53,627 nucleotides of DNA from an uncultured Collinsella sp. (GTDB lineage Bacteria > Actinomycetota > Coriobacteriia > Coriobacteriales > Coriobacteriaceae). The DNA lies in NCBI GenBank assembly GCA_959020715.1, contig CAUESV010000013.1, forward strand, positions 1-53,627. The letters are read 5' to 3'. Made by a program: the position numbers and the translations under genes. Shown one piece after another: positions 24,919 through 33,586 of this stretch. Every line of letters begins with the position of its first letter. Within the stretch, counting starts at the first letter, position 1. The notes beneath the pieces are model-generated. The model did no database searches, was not told the DNA's origin, and saw only the letters and a program-made list of their open reading frames with translations.

Positions 24919-26547
24919 CTAACCTCGAGCTTCTTCGAGCATCTGCTTTGCGTGGGCCAAGCTCGCCTCGGACTGATCGCCGCTCAACATGCGGGCGATC
25001 TCGGCGGTACGCGCTTCGCCGGTTACCTCGTCCAAATGCGTCTGGGGAACATCGCCCGGTTCCTTGCTGACAACATAATGCTTGTCAGCCATGACGGCGA
25101 CCTGCGCCAAATGGGTTACGACAATCACCTGATGCGTAGCGGCAAGATCTGCCAGCACGCCCGCGAGCGCACGCGCCGTGGAGCCACCGACACCAGCATC
25201 GACCTCGTCAAACACCAGCGTATCAACACCGTCCGCGTTACCGAGGACAACCTTGCTTGCCAGCATGACGCGGCTGAGCTCGCCGCCCGACGCAATTCGA
25301 CGCAGGGGACGCGGCGTCAAGCCGGCACCGCTGCGGTATAGCAGCTCGTAGCTCGAAGGACCAACGGGCGTCCACTCAGCACGGGGAAGATCGCGCGACT
25401 CCCAGACGAGCTCGGCGCCGCCCATCTCCAGGCGAGCCATCTGGCGGCCAACCTCGTGGCAGAACCGAGGGGCCGCCGTATTGCGAGCGCGCTTAAGTGC
25501 CTTGGCAGCGGCAAACAACTCGCGCTCGGCGCTCCCGAGTGCCTCACGCGCCTTTTTGATCTGCTCATCGCCATCATCGACCAGGGACAGCAGCTCTTGC
25601 GAGCGATCGCGCATGGCAAAAACATCGTCCATGGTGGGACCCCACTGACGCAACAGGCCCTTGAGGTCGGAATACCGCTCACGCATGCGAGCGAGCTCGC
25701 GCGCGTCGAAGGCGATGCCATCGCGATAGGCACGAAGCTCGTTCGCGCAATCCTCAAGGGAGATACAGGCATCCGAAAGGGCATCGGCGATGTCGCCCAG
25801 TTTGCGATCGACGGTAGCCATACGGGAAAGCTCTGCCACGGCACTGTTCACAGCATCGAGCGCTCCCCCTTCGGCGGCAAGCGATGCATGGGCATCGTTA
25901 GCCGTGGCAACCAGTACCTCGGCATGTTCGGAGCGCGGCAGCAGTTCCTCGAGTTCCTCGTACTCGCCTGGCCTGGGGTCGACCTCGGTGATACGCTCGA
26001 GGGCAAAGCGCGCCTCCTCGACGCGACTCCCCTGCGCACGTGAGGCCTCCTCGACGCGACGGACCTCCTTGGCAGCCGCGCGCGAGGCTTTAAAGCAAGC
26101 ACGGTAGTGCTCGAGTGCCTCGAGTGCCGGGCGCCCTGCCCAGGCATCGACCATGGCAACATGATGCGCCGGATCGAGCAAGCGCTGGTGCTCGTGCTGG
26201 CCACACAGATCCATCATCACGCCGACGCGCTCCGAAAGCTCGCGCACACTGGCAATACGGCCGTCAATCTTCACGCGGCTGCGGCCCTCAGCGGAAAGGC
26301 TGCGCTGGACCGTGAAGCCTTCCGTGTCGTGCGGGCCGTCGAACAAGCGCGCCTCGACACTCGCCAGCGCCTCGCCCTCGCGCACCATCGACGAATCCGC
26401 GCGCTCACCCAAAATAAGCTTGAGGGCCGAGAGCAGCGCGGTCTTGCCGGCGCCGGTCTCGCCGGTCAGGACAGTCAGGCCGGCACTCGGCACCAGCGTC
26501 GCCTCGCGAATGAGCGCAATGTTAGAAACCTGCAGCTCATCGATCAT
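24919..26547 (-). CDS. recN: DNA repair protein RecN
   Basis: RecN is an SMC-like ATPase of double-strand-break repair. The 542-residue protein opens MIDELQVSNIALIREATL, with Walker A GETGAGKTALLSALKLILG. A coiled-coil middle (ALEHYRACFKASRAAAKEVR through the Glu-rich region) follows, and LRRIASGGELSRVMLA and LVFDEVDAGVGGSTA form the signature and Walker B. Its start overlaps the end of nadK by 11 nt. The order nadK-recN with tlyA upstream is common in Gram-positive bacteria. Confidence 0.95.
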   Translation of the reverse strand: MIDELQVSNIALIREATLVPSAGLTVLTGETGAGKTALLSALKLILGERADSSMVREGEALASVEARLFDGPHDTEGFTVQRSLSAEGRSRVKIDGRIASVRELSERVGVMMDLCGQHEHQRLLDPAHHVAMVDAWAGRPALEALEHYRACFKASRAAAKEVRRVEEASRAQGSRVEEARFALERITEVDPRPGEYEELEELLPRSEHAEVLVATANDAHASLAAEGGALDAVNSAVAELSRMATVDRKLGDIADALSDACISLEDCANELRAYRDGIAFDARELARMRERYSDLKGLLRQWGPTMDDVFAMRDRSQELLSLVDDGDEQIKKAREALGSAERELFAAAKALKRARNTAAPRFCHEVGRQMARLEMGGAELVWESRDLPRAEWTPVGPSSYELLYRSGAGLTPRPLRRIASGGELSRVMLASKVVLGNADGVDTLVFDEVDAGVGGSTARALAGVLADLAATHQVIVVTHLAQVAVMADKHYVVSKEPGDVPQTHLDEVTGEARTAEIARMLSGDQSEASLAHAKQMLEEARG

Positions 26548-27397
26548 GACGGACTCCGTAGAATACGCGGCTCACCGAGTTATAGAAGCTCTCGGGGCCG
26601 TAATCCAGCAGCAACACATCTCCGGGCCCGCGGCGCACCGCCACGCTCTCAACGGTGCCATCGCAGGTAATAAACTGTCCATCGATAGCGATCGCCGGAA
26701 CGCTCGGACGATCATCAGACATAAAGATCTCGACGACATCACTCGGCGAAGTCAAGAAGGCACGGGCCTGAATGGTGTGCGGCGCAATGGGTACGCAGAC
26801 CATGCCCGTATAGTCGGGGCTCACGATGGGGCCGCCTGCGGAAAGCGCATAGCCGGTGGAGCCGGTCGCTGTCGAAACGACAACACCGTCACCGCGCAGG
26901 CGGTCGATATGGTGGCCGGACACCGTGATGTCGAACTCGACCATATCGGACAGGGGGCCGCGCGTGAGTGCCATGTCGTTGAGGGCGAACGTGCGCACGA
27001 CATCCTTCGTGCCATCGTCGCGCACGGACACGATATCCGCGGCGATGGTGGCGCGACGGCTCACGTGCAGCTCACCGGACAGGGCGTCGCTCACGACCTG
27101 CAGAATGTCGCGCTCCTCGGGGCTCGCAGCAGTTAAAAAGCCCAGGTGACCATAGGAAAGACCGAGGATAGGAATCTCGCGATGGTTGAGGATGCGGGCA
27201 GCGCGCAGCAACGTACCGTCGCCGCCGAGCGTAATGACCAGATCGGAGCCGTCAATATCAGGCATGCTTTGAATCTTCGATCGCTGGTCGGCAGCCCATG
27301 CGACCTCATAGCCCTGGCGCGTCAGCCAAAGCTCGAGCATCAGGCCGCTCTCAACCGCCTCTTGCTTGTAGTAATTGGGAACCAGAAAGACCTTCAT
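26537..27397 (-). CDS. nadK: NAD kinase
   Basis: NadK phosphorylates NAD to NADP. The 286-residue protein has the diacylglycerol-kinase-like motif LVITLGGDGTLLRAARI, GLSYGHLGFLT, the conserved FALNDMALTRG and the glycine-rich VVVSTATGSTGYALSAGGP. It starts at ATG 27397, overlapping tlyA by 4 nt, and overlaps recN at its end, so the three are translated as a coupled set. Confidence 0.95.
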   Translation of the reverse strand: MKVFLVPNYYKQEAVESGLMLELWLTRQGYEVAWAADQRSKIQSMPDIDGSDLVITLGGDGTLLRAARILNHREIPILGLSYGHLGFLTAASPEERDILQVVSDALSGELHVSRRATIAADIVSVRDDGTKDVVRTFALNDMALTRGPLSDMVEFDITVSGHHIDRLRGDGVVVSTATGSTGYALSAGGPIVSPDYTGMVCVPIAPHTIQARAFLTSPSDVVEIFMSDDRPSVPAIAIDGQFITCDGTVESVAVRRGPGDVLLLDYGPESFYNSVSRVFYGVRHDR

Positions 27398-28206
27398 AGC
27401 GTTGCAGCTTTCTCGCTCAAAACCGATACCTGGGATTGCAGCTCGTCTTGCGTGCGGTCGCCGGGGTCAAATCTCGTACCGTACAGGAAAAACTCAACGT
27501 TGCCCTTGGCACCATGAATGGGTGACACGCACACATCGACCGGGAACAGGCCCTTGGCAGCAAAGAGCTCAACCGCCGCCACGAGTGTATCGCGGCGCAC
27601 GGCGGGATCGGTCACAATGCCGCCCTCGCCCACCAACGCCGCCGGAGCCTCAAACTGCGGCTTTACGAGCGTGCAGAATGCACCCGTAGGCGCCAGGCAC
27701 GCCAGTACCGCATCGATAATGTTCGCGATGCTGGTAAACGAGACATCACACACAGCCAGGTCGATGGCGCCGGCATAGCCAAGCTCAGGCAGCTGCGTCA
27801 CGTTTGTGCGCTCATGCAGCGTCACGCGATCGTCCTGACGCAGCGACCAATCGAACTGGGCGCGACCCACGTCCACCGAGACAACGGTCGCAGCTCCGCG
27901 CTTGAGCAGGCAATCGGTAAAGCCGCCGGTAGAGCAGCCTACGTCCAGGCAGGCAAGGCCCATGGGATCGATACAAAACGCATCAAGCGCGCCTTCGAGC
28001 TTAAGACCGCCGCGGCCAACATAGGGAATGCGCCCCTTCACGTGCAGCGGCAGGCCCGGGGTCACCTTAAGGCCCGGTGAAGTCAAGCGCTCGCCGCCAC
28101 TCGAGACCAAGCCGGCCATAAGAGTGCGAAGGGCATCCGCGCGATCGGCGCAGATGCCCTGTGAAATCAGTTCGTCATCAAGACGCACACGTTTCATGAA
28201 TGCCAT
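27394..28206 (-). CDS. tlyA: TlyA-family 2'-O-methyltransferase (S4 plus FtsJ-like domains)
   Basis: TlyA proteins methylate rRNA riboses. The protein of about 270 residues has an N-terminal S4 domain (RLDDELISQGICADRADA) and an FtsJ-like SAM domain with ACLDVGCSTGGFTDCLL, DLAVCDVSFTS and LVKPQFEAP. Starts at 28209 (TTG), 28206 (ATG) and 28197 (ATG, MKRVRLDD) are all possible. None has a strong ribosome-binding site, and 28206 is a compromise. The gene precedes nadK and recN. Confidence 0.9.
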   Translation of the reverse strand: MAFMKRVRLDDELISQGICADRADALRTLMAGLVSSGGERLTSPGLKVTPGLPLHVKGRIPYVGRGGLKLEGALDAFCIDPMGLACLDVGCSTGGFTDCLLKRGAATVVSVDVGRAQFDWSLRQDDRVTLHERTNVTQLPELGYAGAIDLAVCDVSFTSIANIIDAVLACLAPTGAFCTLVKPQFEAPAALVGEGGIVTDPAVRRDTLVAAVELFAAKGLFPVDVCVSPIHGAKGNVEFFLYGTRFDPGDRTQDELQSQVSVLSEKAATL

Positions 28207-28241
28207 CAACCATTCGTATCCGGAGATGCGGCCTAGCTATT

Positions 28242-28472
28242 CTAGGATTCGTTTGCCGCATCCTCATCGTATTCCTGCTCGAGCTTGTCGGCCTCACGCG
28301 GCGTCAGCTCAAACTTATCGACCATGTCGACCGCGCGGGAGCCCAGCTCAATCGCCTCGTCAAACAGATCGAGCGAACGCTCCAAGGAGGTATCCTTGGA
28401 GCGAACGGTAGCGATGATCTGATCCAAACGGTCCGAGATCTCGTCAAAGTTGCGGACAGAACCCTCTGGCAT
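28242..28472 (-). CDS. xseB: Exodeoxyribonuclease VII small subunit
   Basis: A 76-residue helical protein beginning MPEGSVRNFDEISDRLDQII and containing LERSLDLFDEAIELGSRA, the XseB pattern. It partners XseA in single-strand DNA degradation. XseA is not in this window. The start is 2 nt after the nusB stop, so translation is probably coupled. Confidence 0.9.
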   Translation of the reverse strand: MPEGSVRNFDEISDRLDQIIATVRSKDTSLERSLDLFDEAIELGSRAVDMVDKFELTPREADKLEQEYDEDAANES

Positions 28473-28474
28473 GA

Positions 28475-29062
28475 CTACTCCTCGACGGAGTCGGCCTCGA
28501 CGGCCTCAGCAGCGTCCGCGCCCTCGGCCAGCACGCCAGACTCGGCCTGAGCAGCTGCAACCTTTGCGGCAGCCTCGGCAGCCTGTGCCTCCTCGCGAGC
28601 GCGATCTTCGGCCAGCAGTTCTTGGTACAGGTCCTCGCCCGGCAGCTCCTCGCTGCGAGCGATCTTGCCCAGCACGCCGTTGACGAACGACGCGGACTGG
28701 TCGGTGCCATAGGCCTTAGCAAGCTCGACGGCCTCGTTGATCACGATGGCGTCCGAGACCTCCTCGTCGGTGAGGAAACGCATCTCGTAAACGGCGATAC
28801 GCAGCAGGTTGCGGTCGGCGCCGGGCATGCGCATAAGATCCCAGTTCTTGGCAACGGAGCGCAGAGCGCAGTCGATGCGGTCGATATGCTCGTAGGCACC
28901 GCGACACAGCTCCAGCGCATAGGGGTCGAGGGGACCCTTCGAGATCAGGAAATCGCCCTCGAGTACGTGCTCGAGCGGGCTGTCCGTGGCCTCGGCCTGG
29001 AACAGCAGCTGCAGCGCCTGACTGCGGGCAAGCGTACGCCCGCGATAAACCTTAAGGCTCAA
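28475..29062 (-). CDS. nusB: Transcription antitermination factor NusB
   Basis: NusB binds boxA RNA with NusE and supports rRNA antitermination. The 195-residue protein has RSQALQLLFQAEATDSPL, RNLLRIAVYEMRFL, AIVINEAVELAKAYG and FVNGVLGKIA. Typical NusB is 130-150 residues; here about 50 extra residues form an acidic Ala/Glu-rich tail. It lies in the asp23-nusB-xseB-tlyA series. Confidence 0.94.
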   Translation of the reverse strand: MSLKVYRGRTLARSQALQLLFQAEATDSPLEHVLEGDFLISKGPLDPYALELCRGAYEHIDRIDCALRSVAKNWDLMRMPGADRNLLRIAVYEMRFLTDEEVSDAIVINEAVELAKAYGTDQSASFVNGVLGKIARSEELPGEDLYQELLAEDRAREEAQAAEAAAKVAAAQAESGVLAEGADAAEAVEADSVEE

Positions 29063-29065
29063 AGG

Positions 29066-29428
29066 TTACTCCTTGGGGAAAACGAGGCCGTCGATGCAAA
29101 CGTCAACGCGCTCGACCTCAACACCAACCTGGGCATCGATGGCGGCGACCACGGCAGCGCGAACGGCCTCGGCGAGTTTCTTGAACGGATAGCCAAAGAA
29201 CACCACGACACGCACGGTGAGTGCGAGCTTGTCGCCGACGACCTCGGCCTCGACCGCCGGCTCGGAAGCCGGAGCCTTGGACGAGAGCATCATGGAGACA
29301 AGGTTGGTGGCAAGGTCCTTGACACCAACGGAGGCGATGCCCTCGACATCGGACACGGCGCGCGAGACGATGGCGGTCAGAACATCGGGCGAAATACCGA
29401 TGCCGTCAATCTTGATTTCCTGGGGCAT
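29066..29428 (-). CDS. Asp23/Gls24-family protein
   Basis: A 120-residue Asp23/Gls24 (DUF322) protein: ISPDVLTAIVSRAVSDVEGI, then LTVRVVVFFGYPFKKLAEAV and VCIDGLVF. Such proteins commonly lie between efp and nusB in Gram-positive genomes and are linked to cell-envelope or alkaline stress. The role here is inferred from family only. The gene ends 3 nt before nusB and starts 24 nt after the efp stop. Confidence 0.88.
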   Translation of the reverse strand: MPQEIKIDGIGISPDVLTAIVSRAVSDVEGIASVGVKDLATNLVSMMLSSKAPASEPAVEAEVVGDKLALTVRVVVFFGYPFKKLAEAVRAAVVAAIDAQVGVEVERVDVCIDGLVFPKE

Positions 29429-29452
29429 GAGTCCTCCTAGAAGAGTTGATTG

Positions 29453-30016
29453 CTAAACGCGGGAGACGAACTTGCCGTCGCGGGTGTCAACCTTGATGAC
29501 CTCGCCCTCGTTGAGGTACATGGGGACCTGGATGACAGCGCCGGTGTCGATCGTGGCCGGCTTGGTGGAACCCTGGACGGTGTCGCCCTTAAAGCCCGGG
29601 TCGGTTTGGACGATCGTGGTCTCGATGAACATCGGCGGGGTCACGCCCATGAGCTCATCGTCGGCGAAGAGCAGCTGGCAGACGTCGTTCTCGCGCAGCC
29701 ACTTGGAGTTCTCGCCCACCATGTCCTCGGGAACGGGAACCTGCTCATAGGACTCGTTGTCCATGAAGATGTAGTCGGTGCCATCGTTGTAGAGGTACTG
29801 GAACTCACGGGTAGTGAGCATGACGCTCTCGAACTTAGTGCCGGCGTTGCAGGTGTTCTCGACAACGCGGCCGCTCTTGATGTCGCGGGTCTTGTAGCGC
29901 ACAAACGCGCCGCCCTTGCCCGGCTTGACATGCTGGAACTCGACGATGGTGTAGACCTTGTCCTTAATGCGGAGACCGAGGCCGTTCTTGAAGTCGGCGG
30001 TAGAAATGGTAGGCAT
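29453..30016 (-). CDS. efp: Elongation factor P
   Basis: EF-P relieves ribosome stalling at polyproline stretches. The 187-residue protein starts MPTISTADFKNGL (an AAAGG is 6 nt upstream) and has the three-beta-barrel pattern. The loop that enters the peptidyl-transferase centre is EFQHVKPGKGGAFVRYK, with Lys at the usual modification site. No EF-P modification enzyme is seen in the window. Confidence 0.96.
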   Translation of the reverse strand: MPTISTADFKNGLGLRIKDKVYTIVEFQHVKPGKGGAFVRYKTRDIKSGRVVENTCNAGTKFESVMLTTREFQYLYNDGTDYIFMDNESYEQVPVPEDMVGENSKWLRENDVCQLLFADDELMGVTPPMFIETTIVQTDPGFKGDTVQGSTKPATIDTGAVIQVPMYLNEGEVIKVDTRDGKFVSRV

Positions 30017-30111
30017 AGCGACCTTTCTTGTTATGGGCAGAACGCACAAGCGTCCAAATTACATACGATAGAAATTATACACTTGCAGACGGCGTCTGCA
30101 GCGAGCGCATA

Positions 30112-30155
30112 AAAAGAGAACGCGGGGCGTCCGAATCGATCCGGACGCCCCGCCC
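30112..30155 (-). terminator. Terminator of the M24 peptidase gene
   Basis: On the minus strand GCGGGGCGTCCG pairs with CGGACGCCCCGC around GATCGATT, followed by GTTCTCTTTTT. It separates the peptidase gene from efp. Confidence 0.88.
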
Positions 30156-30176
30156 CAAACTATCTACCGAAGTAGA

Positions 30177-31307
30177 CTAGCAGTCGATAACGTGCAGGTC
30201 GTGAGGGGTCTTGGTGAAGGGCTCGTAACCGTTCTCGGTGACCACGCCGTAGTCCTCAAGGCGCACGCCGCCCACGCCAGGCAGGTAGACGCCGGGCTCC
30301 ATGGTGACAACCGAGCCGATCTCGATGGTGTTCTTGCTGCGGTTGAAGTTGGGCAGCTCGTGGATGTCGATACCAACGCCGTGGCCCAGGCCATGGTTAT
30401 AGTAATCGCCATAGCCGGCATCGCCGATGATCTTCTTGGAGAGCTTGAAGATGTCGTTGCCCTCGACGCCCGGATGGATGGCGGCAACGCACTCCTCGTG
30501 CGTACGGCGCACGAGCGCGTACAGGTCGAGCTGCTCCTGGGTGGGCTCGCCCATCACGACGGTACGAGTCATGTCGGAGCGGTAGTCGCAGTATCCCGCG
30601 CCGTAGTCCATCAGGACAAAGTCGCCCTTCTCGATCACGCGGTCGCTCGGCACGGCATGCGGGTTGGCGGTGTTGGGACCGCTCGCCACGATGGAGCCAA
30701 AGGCAAGGCTGTCGGCGCCGTTGGCGAACATAAAGTTCTCGAGCTCGTTGCGAACCTGCTTCTCGGTCATACCAGGCTTAATAAAGCCGAGCATGTGCTG
30801 GAAGGCGGCGTCGGTGATCGACTGCGCATGGCGCATGAGCTCGATCTCCTCAGCGTCCTTGATGGCGCGCATCTTGCGAATGTCGGCATGCATCAGTGGC
30901 AGCATGCAGGCGACGGAACGATCCTCCAGACCACGCTGAATACCCTGATAGAAGTTGATCTGCATGTCGTCCTCGACAGCGCAGACGCGGCACTTGTTGG
31001 CCGCGATCTTGCCGGCGACCCAACCGGGGATGGTGCCCTCGTCCATGTCGTAGACCCAGGGGCTGCCGGCGGGCGTGTTCTCCTCAAAGCTGTTGAGGTA
31101 GCGCGAGTCGGTATGGAACAGGCACTGGTCGGCCGTAATAAACGCAGCATGCGGGAACTCGAAGGTGTAGTCGAAGACGCCCTTCACGCCCGTAAGCCAA
31201 CGAAGGTTGGCCTCGTCGCGCACCACGATGGCGTCGTAGCCACGCTCGGCCATCAGGGCACGGACACGCTCGATACGACCGGCAGGACCGGCAGCAAACT
31301 CAGACAT
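30177..31307 (-). CDS. M24B metallopeptidase (Xaa-Pro aminopeptidase/dipeptidase type)
   Basis: The 376-residue enzyme cleaves peptide bonds next to proline. An N-terminal creatinase-like domain (RVRALMAERGYDAIVV) precedes the pita-bread domain with the metal-ligand pattern. The first Asp lies in VLMDYGAGY, the second in SDMTRTVVMG, His in YNHGLGHGVGIDIHE, and Glu residues in VVTMEPGVYLPG and GVRLEDYGV. All five ligands are present. Placement next to efp is frequent in Gram-positive genomes. Confidence 0.93.
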   Translation of the reverse strand: MSEFAAGPAGRIERVRALMAERGYDAIVVRDEANLRWLTGVKGVFDYTFEFPHAAFITADQCLFHTDSRYLNSFEENTPAGSPWVYDMDEGTIPGWVAGKIAANKCRVCAVEDDMQINFYQGIQRGLEDRSVACMLPLMHADIRKMRAIKDAEEIELMRHAQSITDAAFQHMLGFIKPGMTEKQVRNELENFMFANGADSLAFGSIVASGPNTANPHAVPSDRVIEKGDFVLMDYGAGYCDYRSDMTRTVVMGEPTQEQLDLYALVRRTHEECVAAIHPGVEGNDIFKLSKKIIGDAGYGDYYNHGLGHGVGIDIHELPNFNRSKNTIEIGSVVTMEPGVYLPGVGGVRLEDYGVVTENGYEPFTKTPHDLHVIDC

Positions 31308-31439
31308 GCAGATTCCTTTCTTGTTGTCTCTATATAGACGGGACGGGTCTCAACCGAACGACGGAATCGCATGCGATCCGCAACCGATTGGAAACCCGCC
31401 CCTCAACATGATACGAAAGACGATGGAAGTCAATAAATC

Positions 31440-32549
31440 TTAGAGAAGTTCTTTGCGAGAAGCCAAGTAGGCGTGAGCATGGCGCTCAAGAACCTCGTCC
31501 TCAACGTTCGTTAGGCGAATGGCGCCGAGTGCCGCGGGCAGCGGCAGCATGCTGCGGTTTGAGCGCGCGAACTGCTGCCTACGGAACTCCTCGATATATG
31601 CGGCAGGCTCCAGATCGAAGGCAAGTTCCTCGATACCAAAGTCCTCCAAGCAGTCATCGACCTCAAAGACGTAATCGATATCGAAGTCGCAGGCATCATG
31701 TGCTAGGCGTGCCTCAAAGCGCATGCCCTCGGACAACAGCTGGTAGGCAGGGACCTGCGAGGCGGCATCGCCCAAGCAAGCGCGCAGGGTACGCTCCCCC
31801 GTCTTGCCAAAATCGAGCGCATGGCGGGCGCTCGGGTTCGTGGCCATCAGTACGTCCTTACGGGCAGTCTGAGACCATTGAACAGCATTGACGAGCGCGA
31901 CTTCCTCGCCCGCGAGAATCTCGGGGACGGTCTCAGTAAACTGATTCCAGCGGGACTTACTGCTCGAAAGCATGGTGCCAACAAGCACCGCATAGCCGAG
32001 CTTGAGGTCCTCGGGGTCCGCCTCGCGAACAAGGTCGAGGTCACACACGACCAAGCCCGGTTCGGGACGGAACGCGATAGCGGGAAGCGCATTCGCCGAC
32101 GAGGCGACGAGCGGCTTCATGGTCGTCGCGACCGTGAGCATGGCGTCGAACGTCGTCGGCAGCAACGCGCACTCGGTGCGGCCGCACCACTGATTGGCAC
32201 ACCAGCTAACAACCGAGCAGGTTGCGGCATCGCCAACGGCGACAACCAGATCGTCGCAGGTAATGCCATTGGCAGTCAGGGCGCCAAAGATAGAATCGGC
32301 ATCAGCAAGCGTGGCACCAGCAGGCGAAACCTCGAGGACTAGCAGCGACACGACAAAACCGGCATCAACCAGCGCATGCTCGACGACCTCGCCAAAACGC
32401 TCTGACGTGGCGGTGTTCCAAACGACCATCGCACGCTTAGGCTTGCCCACAGCCGAGGCAAACATGCGCGGCAGCTCCTCGAAAGCGCCCAATCCGACGC
32501 GGACATCGACGCTGCGGTTTTGGAAATTAATCAGTTGACGGCGAATCAT
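31440..32549 (-). CDS. AroB-like protein (3-dehydroquinate synthase family, degenerate metal site)
   Basis: The 369-residue protein starts MIRRQLINFQNRSVDVRVG, its ATG overlapping the aroK stop (ATGA). Its layout follows dehydroquinate synthase: DDLVVAVGDAATCSVVSW for the NAD loop, LLPTTFDAML, FRPEPGLVVCDLDL, EDLKLGYAVLV, then HALDFGKTGERTL. However, where AroB has the zinc histidines (GHTFGHA and LHGEAV) this protein has GKTGERT and LLSEGMRFE. The D-S-S-V-G-G-K segment is also lost. It may be a catalytically altered or inactive homolog; linkage to aroK argues for a shikimate-pathway origin. Confidence 0.75.
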   Translation of the reverse strand: MIRRQLINFQNRSVDVRVGLGAFEELPRMFASAVGKPKRAMVVWNTATSERFGEVVEHALVDAGFVVSLLVLEVSPAGATLADADSIFGALTANGITCDDLVVAVGDAATCSVVSWCANQWCGRTECALLPTTFDAMLTVATTMKPLVASSANALPAIAFRPEPGLVVCDLDLVREADPEDLKLGYAVLVGTMLSSSKSRWNQFTETVPEILAGEEVALVNAVQWSQTARKDVLMATNPSARHALDFGKTGERTLRACLGDAASQVPAYQLLSEGMRFEARLAHDACDFDIDYVFEVDDCLEDFGIEELAFDLEPAAYIEEFRRQQFARSNRSMLPLPAALGAIRLTNVEDEVLERHAHAYLASRKELL

Positions 32550-33079
32550 AGCAGTCCACGCTCCAAAAGCATCTCGGCACAAAGGTAGGAAACGTCCTCG
32601 AAGGACTTGTTGCGAATATCAAGGGTAAGGTCGGCGGCCTGTCGATACAGCGGACGGCGATGCTCAAACAGGCGCGCGGCATGCTCGGGCGAGCGGAAAT
32701 CGGGGCGCGTGTCGGACCGACGAATCTGGCGAATCGAATCCTCGAAGTCGCCCTCGAGGTAAACGCACGTACCCATTACGTGCATCAACTCAATATTCAC
32801 CGGCGTCTCAACGATACCGCCCCCGCACGAAACCAACAGGCTGCGCTCGCTTTGGAGCGAACGGAGCGCCGAGGTCTCGAGCTCGCGAAAACGATCCTCG
32901 CCCTCGGTCTCAAAAATCTCGGTTACCGACTTGCCGCAACGGCGAACAACCAGACGATCGGTATCGATAAAACGCCGCTTGAACATAGTGCCGACGTTGC
33001 GCGCGAGCGTCGATTTGCCCGCGCCCAAAAAGCCGATAAAGAAGATATGGTCGCAGCCGTGTTTGATGTGCTGAGACAT
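32546..33079 (-). CDS. aroK: Shikimate kinase
   Basis: A 177-residue kinase that phosphorylates shikimate with ATP. Walker A is GFLGAGKST, followed by FIDTDRLVVRRCGKSVTEIF (shikimate-binding Asp pair), FRELETSALRSL, VSCGGGIVE and an Arg-rich lid (RRSDTRPDF). Length is normal. It is coupled to the AroB-like gene downstream. Confidence 0.94.
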   Translation of the reverse strand: MSQHIKHGCDHIFFIGFLGAGKSTLARNVGTMFKRRFIDTDRLVVRRCGKSVTEIFETEGEDRFRELETSALRSLQSERSLLVSCGGGIVETPVNIELMHVMGTCVYLEGDFEDSIRQIRRSDTRPDFRSPEHAARLFEHRRPLYRQAADLTLDIRNKSFEDVSYLCAEMLLERGLL

Positions 33080-33087
33080 GGCGAAAC

Positions 33088-33585
33088 CTATTCCTCGCAG
33101 GGAAGGTCGCGCAGGGCCCGGCGCTCAAAGATACGGAAGATCTGCGTGTACCACAGGTCCTGGGTTGCCTGCGGCTTAACCAGGATAGTATCGACGCCGG
33201 CAAAATTGCCGCTCCACACGTCAGTGTAGAGCTGATCACCGATCAGCACCGCCTCGTCGGCTGTGGCGCCGAGGCGCTTAAGACCCGCCTTGAGGGCAAA
33301 CGGCGCCGGCTTCATGGCGTGACTAATGGCCTCGAGTCCCAGCTCGCGTGCAGAGCTCATGACCTGGTCGCGATGCCAGTTGTTGGACACCATGCACAGC
33401 TTAAAGCCGTTGGCGCGGGCGGCATCGAGCCAAGCGGAAACCGCGGCGGGAACCTGCTCGGTGTCGCGCGGCACCAGGGTGTTATCGCGATCGAGCAGAA
33501 TGGCGCGTTTGCCGTCGGCCCACAGGGTATCAAGGTCGATGCGATCGACCGAGGCAACGTATCGTTTGGGGCTAAAAATCCTCAT
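33088..33585 (-). CDS. YqeG-family HAD-IIIA phosphatase
   Basis: A 165-residue HAD-superfamily phosphatase. The start MRIFSPKRYVASV lies one base after the mltG stop. The HAD motif I is AILLDRDNTLVPRD, motif II CMVSNNW, and motif III with KPAPFALK and VLIGDQLYTDVWSGN. YqeG proteins occur near RNA or ribosome-assembly and shikimate genes in Gram-positives. The substrate is unknown. Confidence 0.9.
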   Translation of the reverse strand: MRIFSPKRYVASVDRIDLDTLWADGKRAILLDRDNTLVPRDTEQVPAAVSAWLDAARANGFKLCMVSNNWHRDQVMSSARELGLEAISHAMKPAPFALKAGLKRLGATADEAVLIGDQLYTDVWSGNFAGVDTILVKPQATQDLWYTQIFRIFERRALRDLPCEE

Positions 33586-33586
33586 G

